Source: Phallusia mammillata (Eukaryota > Chordata > Ascidiacea > Phlebobranchia > Ascidiidae). From it: a DNA stretch of 64,000 bases. Position numbers and translations under genes: made by a program. Positions 43,316 to 55,000 of this stretch are shown piece by piece (within the stretch, counting starts at the first letter, position 1; the number at the start of each line of letters is the position of its first letter). Where the stretch lies: contig QLIY01000072.1 of NCBI GenBank assembly GCA_003260075.1, forward strand, positions 125,146 through 189,145, written 5' to 3'. Under the pieces are notes generated by a model. That model saw only the letters and a list, made by a program, of their open reading frames with translations, made no database searches and was not told the origin of the DNA.

Positions 43316-46300
43316 TTTGGTGTAGCGGAGTTTTTGGGGTTAGATTGAACTGGTTTCTGTTGTTTGCCGTTATTTTCCTAAACCAGGACAGCTTGACTTT
43401 ACCCAGTTACAATTAAACACAAACAGCTTCAACTGGGAAACAATTGCTTTTAGGGTTCTGCAATATAAAAAATCGTAAAAATAAACACAAAATCACCAAA
43501 ATCTACAATTAAAAGTCTTGTTGTCACAAACTACGCCCTCGGATTTGCCACTTCTGCGTGCTCGTTCAAGCCTAACCAATTCAACTGAGAGAAAAGCTAA
43601 AGCCTCTACTACAACCAAGTGCCACACAGGAAAACTCAGCTAATTCGCAATGCACTGTCTGCCAACAACTTTCGACTCATTCCGCTGGGTAGTTAAGGAA
43701 ACGAATGCTTCACGATTGCTTCGACTGTGCTGCGGAACAAATCGTTACGCGTTTTACGCAGACCGAACGTAATGAATAAAAGATGTTGTGACTTGCAACC
43801 GCAATTTGGCCCCAGCTGTTAGGTTTGGTACAACAAACACACCAAGCCGCCTCTAGTTCTCAAACTGTGTTAATTTCCCACATTACACAATCTGTTTCGA
43901 TGCGCTGCTCATGAAATATTCAGGGAGGCGTCCCTGATCAGCAAAATCTCAATACCTGCTACTGGTTGCGCGACGTTCAGAAGTAACTCCCCGGAGACTA
44001 CCGATATCGCGATTTGTTTCCATCTTTTTCGGTCGTCGGGCAATTTGGCGGCCCCGGCAGACATTTGTAACTCACAACAATTCCCTATTGATTTTGCTAC
44101 GCCTGGCTGCGAGAAGAAAGTCTGTCGCAGTCTTTCTAACTGACTGATTTGCCGCCGCCGCACGAAAAACAAGGTGCCAAGTCAACTAAACTGGCTTTGA
44201 AGCCATCTCCCTTCGTTTAGAGCCGCCGATGACCACTTGTGAATACCGCCCGGCAGGAGGACACTTGCTTTATTGTTTTGAGAAGGAGAAACTACGCAGT
44301 CATCCATCACCACAAAAGTTTCAAAGTCTAACGATAACTAGTTAAGTCTTCAAGTCGTTATAATTCAAGAGCGACAGAGAAGGTTTGTTGTACGTCTTTT
44401 AACAATTGCCCTGTTGATTTCATTTGTAAACCTCAACTTGCTCTTAACTTAACAATCCACATATCCAATAAAGATCTTTCAATTTGCGTACATAATACTG
44501 TTTAAAGAATTACCAATCTGTTCGTTTCCTTGTATGGTTTTCGCAAGCAATAAACGAATGCCATTGGAATTGCGTCGCTTGCTCGAGGCTGTTTAGTATT
44601 ATTCGTGGCCACCGCGAGAACGCTATAACACCGATAAGAAAATGCAAACATGAAACGAAAGAGGTGACTTTCCCAAGCTTTGCAGCTAGATTCTCTTTAC
44701 TTATGACAAACCAAGTCCCTGGTGTAATATTGCCGGCAGTTTGGACCTCAGAGGCTTGCCAAAGTTTATAGCTACATCCGCTCTCTTCGGCAAATTTGGT
44801 CATTTCTGAGTCAAACATGAGCTCACTCATAATCCACACCGTTGTCAAACAGTGTATAGCATTTTAATGGATTTTGATATGTACTGCATAATACACCGAA
44901 TTTACGAAGGTTTTTCAAATTCCAAAACGTTAAACAGGTACAAATATATTGTAAAGCTATGAATCCATGTACATCTATGCTGTGGTGTTTTTGATTCGTC
45001 TTTGTTTTTTTATTCGTTTAACACATTTTGCTAGAAATCGCAGTATAACTAAACAAACCAATTTGGCGATGCTACATGTAATATGAAGAAAAAGTCCCAA
45101 TCAGACAATTCGCCGCAAAAGAAAGTATGTAATGTGCAATTAGAGCATTCAAGTGAAGGAATAATTACATGTGTTTGAGGTTTGGCGCATCATTATCGGC
45201 AAATGTAAGTGACATATATATATTAAGCACCCGCATTTAAGTTTGAAAGATTAATGTTAATCTTTGTGTTTGAAACAGTTCCAACAAAATATAAAGAACA
45301 ACTCTAACTAACTGAACACATGTTTGTGTCACACTGGCATTTGTTTGCAGGAACCAATGATGCCATTAACCTTACGTAAATAATCTATTTTAAGAAATAT
45401 GTGTACATAACTTTAGATTCTGCATGGCCTGCATGGTTTTTTACACTGGGTTTTCGAATTCTACATGAAACGTTTGAACAGAACTTTATTTTCACGACAC
45501 TTGCGTATTACTTTGCAACTAACTTCATCTTTAAGACCTACCTACAGTACCTTTTCAAAATGTTTTACAATCTGTCGACTTATCCAATCGTATCGTCCCT
45601 TGTTGTCTAGTGATCTTTTTATTGCCACATTCTGTTACTCCATAGATCGTTTTTGTTTTTTTCTTGATTTTCACAAATATAAATATGTGTGGCTGCTGCA
45701 CTTGTGACTCTCGCTTCCACATTTATTTTAACTGTAGGTAATTTCTCAGCTGTCCGATGTTTGCAGCTGTTTCCTGTTTATGTGTCGCGTTATACCTATG
45801 TGATATTCTTACGAACGTATAACATCATGCTAGACAATAAACTGTCTTGACAAATAGACTAATATCAATAATAGAAGCAAACGCATTTGTGCAATAAACC
45901 AGCAATCACCAACCCTTATTCCAATTTCCAACATTCACTGGCATTCATTTGCGCTCGTCAAAACCTGCACTTCCCTTTCGGCGTGACATGGGACTACAGC
46001 TCCCACCAAAGCAAAGGATGCGCTTTGTTATTTGCTGGAAGCAAGCGTATAATTAGGCAAACCTTTTGTGCAGTAATAGCCAGTCTAATATCTGCGACAT
46101 TCGCTGCTACATGTTGCTGCTGGACGCACAACCTACACCTAGAAGCCCTGCAGCGTCTGCAGTGGTTATGATCGCTTTGGGCGCGGCTTGTCACATCTAA
46201 AATCTGCTTTATAAATGTCATTTGCAATATTTCAGTCTCGGTTGGTTTGTCACAGCAGGAAGTAATGTGGAAATGATGTCTGATGGTGTTGAAGCAGTTC

Positions 46301-46985
46301 AGACAAAAATGACATTTTACGAAGTTTTGTCCAATGTCCATTTGCAAGTGTTGTAAGACTCAATTCCTAACTTGACTCGAGTCGTTTTATTTAAAAGACT
46401 ATACGTGCTTTAAGACGACATAACCTGACTCGAAGTCTTATACTGTTCACCATGAAGTTGTCATCTGTCATGGATTCGAAAAAAACTCCGTTGAACTAAA
46501 TACATTTGCTTCAGTGCCTTGTCAATAACGTTTTTTATCCAAACTTGCTTTAATAAAGCACCGAGAATTTATCCCAAAGTTCTTTTTTCCACTTTAATTT
46601 TGCCATGTCACATTACTCGGTTAAAAACCTCTGTTGTCTTGAAAAGTTTAACACCTGAAATCAAACCTCACAACATCTTTTAAGGCTTGAGTTGTTCGAC
46701 TGATAAGACTGGTTGTTCAACATTGCCAGTAGTATCAGGGAATCTTGCCCCATTTGGTTATGTGATCTCAACCGTCTGACTTAAATTCAAACGTGTCAAC
46801 AACTGATCCATGTTGTATTTACAAACAACTGTGGGCAATTGTATCAAAACATGTTTTTGCTCAATTTCCCACCAAAATTCATCTGTAGCTGCAATCTCGA
46901 AACACGTCACAAAAGTATGGTGAAATATTACTACGAAACAATTATAGAAATTATTTAAAATGTGTCTAAAATTCAATGTTCATAA
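43316..46985. other. Gene-poor interval, no gene recognised
   Basis: The first part is the 5' flank of the AKAP-like gene. Open minus-strand frames at 44510-44830 (about 106 codons) and 45994-46347 (117 codons, two C..C pairs and several His) have no family match and no neighbouring exon. They are not called as genes. Confidence 0.4.
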
Positions 46986-47528
46986 CAGGGCTGCCACTCC
47001 TTGGGATTTTTCCCAAGATCTTGGGATTTCAGTGCTAAGCTTGGAATCTTGGGAAAAACGTTTTAAACCTCGGGATTTTTTGAAATTATCAGTTTAATAC
47101 GTATAAGATTCAATTATTACTATTGTTGCAAACAAAAATGATCCTTTTGCAAAAATCATCTTTTTATTTAACGATTTGCATAACAGTGCTTCATCAATTT
47201 TGTGTTCCAAGCTGTGTAAGTTGATTGAAATTTCCTGTCAAAACTGGTAAGTTAGGCCAGTACTACAGGCTTTTCGATGTATCATGTAGCCTACCAGTTA
47301 AAAAATGGAGACAAAAAATATTTTTTCTTTTGTTTTTTTCTTGTATATCTTAACGTCTTTTGAAAGGTACGTGATGGCTGGGACGTGGTGTACCTTATGT
47401 TGCCTGCGCCAGCTAGGATTTAAACTGTTCTTTTGCCATTTTTTGGTTATCTTGGGATTTTTGGACAAACCTTGGGATGTTTTGTGAGGGAAGCTTGGGA
47501 TATCTTAAAATTCTCAGTGGCAGCCCTG
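46986..47528. mobile_element. hAT-type non-autonomous element, 543 bp, perfect inverted ends and 8-bp duplication
   Basis: The ends CAGGGCTGCCACT and AGTGGCAGCCCTG are perfect complements. The flanks GTTCATAA (46978-46985 and 47529-47536) are identical. Internally it is rich in CTTGGGATTT and its complement. No transposase. The perfect duplication implies a recent insertion. Its right end is also where the duplicated sequence of join 10 begins. Confidence 0.93.
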
Positions 47529-48198
47529 GTTCATAACACAAGACTTCGCCAACACTTACAGACATATACCGATAGGACAGACACAAACAATTAGACTGGC
47601 CTTCAGAAATCGAGTCACTTTGAAAGGACTAATTGCCGCAAAATTTATTTTTGTTGGTTAATAAACATTTAGATTCGGAACAATTTTCAGTTTAATTATA
47701 TATTTCCATATTTGTTTAAGCTTAAAAAGAAATTACTCTTGGCCGTTTCTGTTATAAAAAATCCTTTGACAGTAATCAGTAATGCTAACCGGTACGCTGA
47801 TCTCATAAAATTTCGTGATACGGTGGGGGGGGGGTGGTTCATAACACAAGACTTCGCCAACACTTACAGACATATACCGATAGGACAGACACAAACAATT
47901 AGACTGGCCTTCAGAAATCGAGTCACTTTGAAAGGACTAATTGCCGCAAAATTTATTTTTGTTGGTTAATAAACATTTAGATTCGGAACAATTTTCAGTT
48001 TAATTATATATTTCCATATTTGTTTAAGCTTAAAAAGAAATTACTCTTGGCCCCATCCACTGGTGGAATTCAAATTTTATGTCAGCCGGTTCTGTCACAA
48101 AAGTCCTATTTTTCAGCCGTTTCTGTTACAAAAAATCCTTTGACAGTAACCAGTAATGCTAACCGGTACGCTGATCTCATAAAATTTCGTGATACGGT
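47527..48198. other. Contig-join signature 10 (10-G tract at 47825-47834)
   Basis: The left copy 47527-47824 and right copy 47835-48198 share TGGTTCATAACACAAGACTT through TTTCGTGATACGGT. The right copy has about 65 additional bases that include the left end of a hAT-type element which the left copy lacks. The copies are therefore structurally different alleles. Confidence 0.88.
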
Positions 48199-48237
48199 TC
48201 TATAGAACCGGTGCGAACCGGCTGAATCCCACCACTG
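48058..48237. mobile_element. Short hAT-type MITE, 180 bp, perfect 8-bp duplication
   Basis: Ends CACTGGTGGAATTCA and TGAATCCCACCACTG are complementary except at two positions. GCCCCATC flanks it at 48050-48057 and 48238-48245. The interior repeats GCCGGTTCTGT-like blocks. The homologous left allelic copy (ending 47824) lacks the 5' end of this element. Confidence 0.88.
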
Positions 48238-48443
48238 GCCCCATCACATTTTCTACTTAAAACAAAATATGATGTTTGTGACCAATTTCGTACCAGCCGC
48301 AAGACGGTGCTGTTGCATAGATTCTTTACTTGCTGAGTGTATGGCTGTGTGTCCACTCCTGGCCCAGTTCATGCTGCAAAAAATTGCTGAAGTGCTGAGA
48401 GTTAAAGACCCGCGGCCGCAGGTAGACGGCGTGTGGTTTGTGA

Positions 48444-48481
48444 AGTCTGATTTTTACGGGGGGGGGGAGTCTGATTTTTAC
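48444..48481. other. Contig-join signature 11 (10-G tract at 48458-48467)
   Basis: AGTCTGATTTTTAC occurs immediately before and immediately after the G tract; only 14 bp overlap. Intergenic, upstream of the TESK gene. Confidence 0.75.
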
Positions 48482-49029
48482 AAGGTACATTGTATGTTAT
48501 GAAAAGAATATGCTATGTTTTCTTCATTGAGTATGCAAGTTGCCAGATTGTTCGGTATAGTAAATACACACACAGTGCAATTTTTAGGATATGGTTTGAA
48601 TTATTGACAGAACATTTTTAAATTCACCAAGATTTCCAACACTACACTGTTGTCGTAGTTAATGCAGGAATTCTAGACCGACCAAACATAAGACTGTTAT
48701 AACTTTATGCTTTTTAGTTGTAATGGAAATTGTGTGTATATTTTCTACTTTATAATAACTATTATCAAAGTATTGTTTGAATGTAAAATTTCAGGTCTGG
48801 AATGTTTGCATGTACTTAAATATATTATAAGTTAACATTTATTTGTAAATAGCACTTTTAATTTGTTATGTTAATATCGATTGTATTGGTAATGCTAACG
48901 CTTCAAGCATCAATCTAATAAAAGTCCGCAAAAAATTGCAATGTATTTTTACCAGTGAACAACTAAAAAATCCTCTTAACAAACCATATGTTTAGACGAA
49001 ATATGAAGCATTAATTTTGTGTACTGTGG
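48482..49029. other. 5' flank of the TESK-family gene
   Basis: AT-rich with no recognised exon. An in-frame TAA at 49012-49014 lies upstream of the chosen ATG at 49030. Nothing else is recognised. Confidence 0.4.
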
Positions 49030-52000
49030 ATGTTGTTGGATCTTAAACACATGAAAGGTATGACAAATGCCTGTCAAGATAACGGACAGGGTAGTCCTCC
49101 CCAGGTCACCATGCGATCATCGCTTGGTTCCAATTCCAACAAAATGCAATCTGCATCTGATCGGAGAAGAAGCCTAAATGTCTCTCATTTTAATGCTGTC
49201 CAAGCTGCTGTTTCTCAGTTAGCTCGCATAGATGATTTCGATCTTGAAGAATTAGGTTATGGATTCTTTTCTGATGTGTTTAAGGTAATTTTTTGTGCAG
49301 TGATTACAAATATAAAGGATTTTTGACAAAGTCAGTTGTGTTTACTACCAATTCAATTTGTTTTGTATTGTGTTTTACACATTTTTGTATGCTAACAATT
49401 TGTTGCATTTGCAAAAAAGCAAACTTGCTGTCAGAAATGAACTTTGCATTTCTCACAATGTTCCTGCTGGCAAAAATACTACCACAGGACAAAAATATTT
49501 TAATGCTTAAAACATTGGATTTGCAAATGCAAGTTGTGTTTGTATTAGCGCTATAAGTATGACCTAGCAACACAATTTGCATACAACTTCCTATTTAAAC
49601 ATGCAGTTAAAATAAAGTACAAAATGTGAAATTTTATGGACTTATGCTTGTGGAAAAATGGAAACTCATGCAAGGTGTTTGATTATTAGCTCAACATTGC
49701 GTTACATTGATGACCAGCCATTATGTCGCAAAGGGCCTGCATGTAATGAGGTACAAATAGGTCAATCGTCAGATTAATCAGCGAAACAGATTTTGCATCC
49801 GCTGGTTGTTCGCACTCGAACGGCAAAATCAGGCCACGCGTCGCATCAAATCACAAGCGAGTGTGCCCCGTGTTAGAGTGAACATAGAATTTAAGGTAGA
49901 TGAAAGAACGGACGCTGATCAAACTCCCGGTTTTTCAGACCACCCACTCGAACGGAAATATCTACCAAAGCGCCATTGAGTACTACCTGATACTAGATGC
50001 GTTATGTTAAAGCCTAAAGGCCATAAACAACTTTTCAAAATGCGTCCGCGTGTGTGTAATAGTATCCACGTGTACTGCACGCAATATTTATAAAAATTGA
50101 CATTATTACGGTGATTGTTTTTGCGCGTCATTAGCATATTTTGAATTTAAGTCAATTATTAATCCATGAGCATGGACATTGCGGTTGTATAGCGGGGGGG
50201 GGGGTAGTATCCACGTATACTGCACGCAATACTTACAAAAATTGACATTATTACGGTGATTGTTTTTGCGCGTCATTAGCATTTTTTGAATTTAAGTCGA
50301 TTATTAATCCATGAGCATGGACATTGCGGTTGTATAGCGTGACCGGTACGAACTTGCGTAAACAAACATGCGTTTTCACGACAACACGTTGCTTTTACTG
50401 CAGAAGTGTTTGTTTACATTGGCGAGGACGATTGTGTCTGTTGGCACAAACAACTGACACGGACTTGTCTGACTACAATAGCATCTAAAAGTTGCGGTTT
50501 ATGTTTTACTTAAAAAGTGTTTTTTAACCCCAACAACAAAATCAATCCACACTCGCTGCGTTATCCGTTTATTTGGCCAGTAGTATAGTCGCCGGCAACA
50601 ATTTGCTAACGAAGCAAAACGGCCACAAATCAGCCATTGACAACGGGGGGGGGGTAAACAACTGACACGGACTTGTCTGACAACAATAGCATATAAAAGT
50701 CGCGGTTTATGTTTTACTTGAAAAGTGTTTTTTTGACCCCAACAACAAAATCAATCCACACTTGCTGCGTTATCCGTTTATTTGGTCCGTTGTATAGTCG
50801 CCGAAAACAATTTGCTAACGAAGCAAAACGGCCACAAATCAGCCATTGACAACAGATTTCACTTGTTACGTCTTTCTGTTTTGGCCCAACCATTGAATGT
50901 TCATCTCTGTTTTACTCTGTATATAAATCTGTAATACATCCGCGTAGGTGCGTAAGGATACTGAGCATTGCGCGAACCGTCTCCAAGCATTATGACATCA
51001 CACAAACATAAAAGGGGGGGGGGTTTTGGCCTAACCATGGAATGTTCATCCCTGTTTTGCTCTGTGTATAAATTTGTAATACATCCGCGTAGGTGCGTAA
51101 GGATACTCAACATTGCGCGAACCGTCTCCAAGCATTATGACATCACACAAACATAAAATACATAAAGTTTCATTGGCTGAAATATGTTTGCTTGAACAAC
51201 AGAATTTCTCAGGCCCTTTTTTGTCCGGGAATAACCTTGGCAAACGCAATGTAAATGTGTATTAATAAAGTTAACCCTATTGCAACAAAATTGTTTGTAA
51301 ATCATGGTGTGGTCACAGAATAACTAAAGTTTTTTAAGAAACTCCCTCCTATAGAGATACAGCACTTGTTAAAATCTTTTTGTTTACACTGTGATCTGTA
51401 ACAAATAATACCAAGTTTGTGTAATTTTGTTACAAAAACAAGTACAGATAAAATAATATACTGTCTATTTAGAATAAAATCCGTTTGAAGTTAAGCGTAT
51501 GGTGTGATTAATTTAAACAAACATATGCAAGTTGTAAATAGTAAATACAGGCCAGATTCACTTCAGATAAATTTTGTCTTCGTTGGGGGGGGGGATTTCA
51601 TTGGCTGAAATATGCTTGCTTGAACAACAGAATTTCTCAGGCTCTTTTTTTGTCCGGGAATAACCTTGGCAAACGCAATGTAAATGTGTATTAATAAAGT
51701 TAACCCTACTGCAACAAAATTGTTTGTAAGTCATGGTGTGGTCGCAGAATAACTAAAGTTTTTTAAGAACATCTCTCCTATAGAGATACAGCACTTGTTA
51801 AAAAACTTTTTGTTTGCACTGTGATCTGTGACAAATAATACCAAGTTGTGATCCAAAAACATGTACAGATAAAATAATATACTGTCTGGTTAGATTAAAA
51901 TCTGTTTGAAGTTAAGCATATGGTGTGATTAATTTATACAAACATATGCAAGTTGTGAATAGTAAATACAGGCCAGATTCACTTCAGATAAATTTTGTCT

Positions 52001-55000
52001 TCGTTTCTTACAAACAAGTATATGTGGTCACCAAGACTTTCGGTTCGCGTTTACGCAATATTTAACTATGTGTGCCAGTGCCTTTTCTCAGTCAACTAAG
52101 CAAACCTGAAATTGTGGTTTGAATAGCTGGATCAGGAGAGTAAATATTTTTTGTGGCTTACGCAAGAGAACATTATTGTTTCACTGTTGTCCCCTTTCCT
52201 AGTTTGTTTTACCCTCCTAGAAGTTTTACCCTCCTCCCCTTTCCTAGTTTGTTTTACTCTCCTTTACTTATGTCTAATGGTGGTTTCACAATCTAGTGTA
52301 TTTATGGGTAAAACATACTTTCTACAAGACAATTATTGTGTAACATGCTTACCTCTTGGTTGATTACAGACATACTGTTTTGCCCTTCAGTGCAATATGT
52401 ATAACACACAAGGAATTGATTAGTGGCCATTAAGGCTATTAGCTGTGTCAAATAGGGACTTTGCATTAGCAGTAGTCAATTGTTTTCTTGAGGATGTGAC
52501 CTATGTTTTGTTTTTATTAGGTGACACATAAACAAACTGGCAAAGTGATGGTACTTAAAAGAAACAAGGAAACCAATTCGAAAATGAACATTCTGCGAGA
52601 AGTTCAACTGATGAACAGACTTTCCCATCCCAACATTCTCAAGTAAAACCCAGTTTCAGGGGGGGGGGGAAAAGAAACAAGGAAACCAATTCGAAAATGA
52701 ACATTCTTCGAGAAGTTCAACTTATGAACAGACTTTCCCATCCCAACATTCTCAAGTAAAACCCAGTTTCATTGATTGCTAAAGAGGCAATTATTGATTT
52801 TTTTGATAACCTTCCAATCTTGAAGCTGTTGGTTGTCCAGCCTTGCGATTTACAAGTTTGCTACCTCCTACATGCTACACATATATGTTACAAGTTTTTG
52901 AAATTTCAAAACCCTGTTTACTTTTAATTTCAGGTTTAAAGGTGTTTGTGTACATGAGGGACAATTGCATGGACTCACTGAGGTAAAAACTGACCATATA
53001 CAATACATATTCTGTCAAACTTGATAAGTTTAGTTTTATGACTGTGTTAATGCATTTAAATAGACAATAAACAAATTGCATTTTTGTCAAAAACATCTTA
53101 TTTTTACAGTTTATCAATGGAGGAGATCTTGAAAAACTGGTTACAAAGAAAAACATACGCTTATCTTGGAAACAACGGATACAAATTGCTCATGATATTT
53201 CACAAGGCATGAAATACCTACATGCGATTGGAATTTTTCACAGGGACCTCAGTGCAAAGGTGCGTTGAATGGCTTCAAAATTAATTTGTAAGACCAGGAA
53301 ATGTATTTTTCTCTTACATTCTGCTATGCTTGGCACTGGGTAGCAATTCAATTTGCCTTGACAGAAAATGTGAACCAAAATTTGGCCTTTACATTGTCAC
53401 AAGAATTTGTGCTTACCATTAATTCATATTTTGAAATATTTTTGACTGATCAAAAGTGTCATATTAATGCATATATAGGTTTGGTTGTGAAAGAGGTAAT
53501 ATAATAAAGTTGAATTTAGGGGGGGGGGGACTGATCAAAAGTGTCATATTAATGCATATATATATAGGTTTGGTTGTGAAAGAGGTAATATAATAAAGTT
53601 GAATTTAAATAGTGGAATTACTATAACACATTTTTGATTATTTCAGAACTGTTTGGTAAGCATTTCCACTGACAATAATGGCAAGAAGAAATACAAGGCA
53701 GTTGTGGCAGACCTTGGGTTAGCTGAAAAAATTCCAACGTGCACTGAGGACGAGAAGCAGTTTGCAATGGTGGGAACTCCATACATCATGGCACCCGAGG
53801 TTATACATGGACAGCCTTACAATGAAAAAGTAAGATTTACAAGCTGGTGTACATGGAATGTGCCTCACATCCAATAAAGATGTTTGAACTTTACTTTCAT
53901 ATGACATTTAATTCATTGAAGCAAATATTGTAATAAATGGAAACTTAAGTCAGCATGTTCAGTGTAAAATTATAAATAAGGGGGGGGGGAAATAAAGATG
54001 TTTGAACTTTACCTTCATATGACATTTAATTCATTGAAGCAAATATTGCAATAAATGGAAACTTAAGTCAGCATGTTCAGTGTAAAATTATAAATAATTG
54101 GTTTACAACATCAGCAACAAAATAGGGTCTAAAGCAGTCTTTTTGTTGTTATTTTCCACTGTATAAAATTCATGCAAATATGCATCAGTATCACAACGTG
54201 CTATGACTTTTAAAAGCCTGACTGATTTAGTGCAGTGACTTAATCTTCTGTCATTGAACCAACTTGTCATTGCATGAAATTTATACCCTGTCAATATTGT
54301 CAAGTTAATTCTGGTGCTTGATCCCATGCTGTAAAATGCTGTGCATTGTATGACTTATCATGGTGGGAAACAACAAAGGTGTTAGGTGGTACAAACTTTC
54401 TGATTGGTTGCTTTATGAAAAGCAACAGTGTTTTTCCAACTACAATGCCACAAGAGGAAAACATGCCTTCCTGAACCATGGCATGTTTGTTATCACACTA
54501 TACAAACAATAAACAAAATGATTGCACAATTTGTAAGGCACTACCCTTTGGACACAACATAATTTCATTAATAACCCAGACAATGTCAAGATGACAACAG
54601 CACAATACTAATTGCATTATGTTCATGTTTTTCTAGGCAGACATATTTTCCTATGGTCTTATACTTTGCCAGTTAATGGCTCTGGTCTCATGTGACCCAG
54701 AGGAACTTCCTCGAAGCTATGATTTTGGCTTGGCAATAGACACCTTTCAGCGTTTGTTGACATCCAATGAGACAACACCACCTAATGAACTCCTGCAACT
54801 AGCCTATGACTGTTGTCAGGTAATCAATTTGAAATAGCTTACAGTATCCAGGCAAAGCTTTTTGGTGGATCAAAAGTTGTGTGTCAATAGAATGTGGATA
54901 TGTCTGCCAGGCAGCTTTGATGAAATTCCCACTGAAGTTTTATTATGTTGACTCAATCAATGTGTTTCAGCATTGTTATACGGCTTAACATACACCTGAC

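Noticed and set aside
44510-44830. Minus-strand frame of about 106 codons from ATG near 44830
   Set aside because: No domain, mixed composition and no supporting exon or conserved motif.
45994-46347. Minus-strand 117-codon frame with Cys/His pairs (KCHFCLNCF..)
   Set aside because: The spacing does not fit a known zinc finger, there is no splice-consistent neighbour, and the length is within chance for this window.
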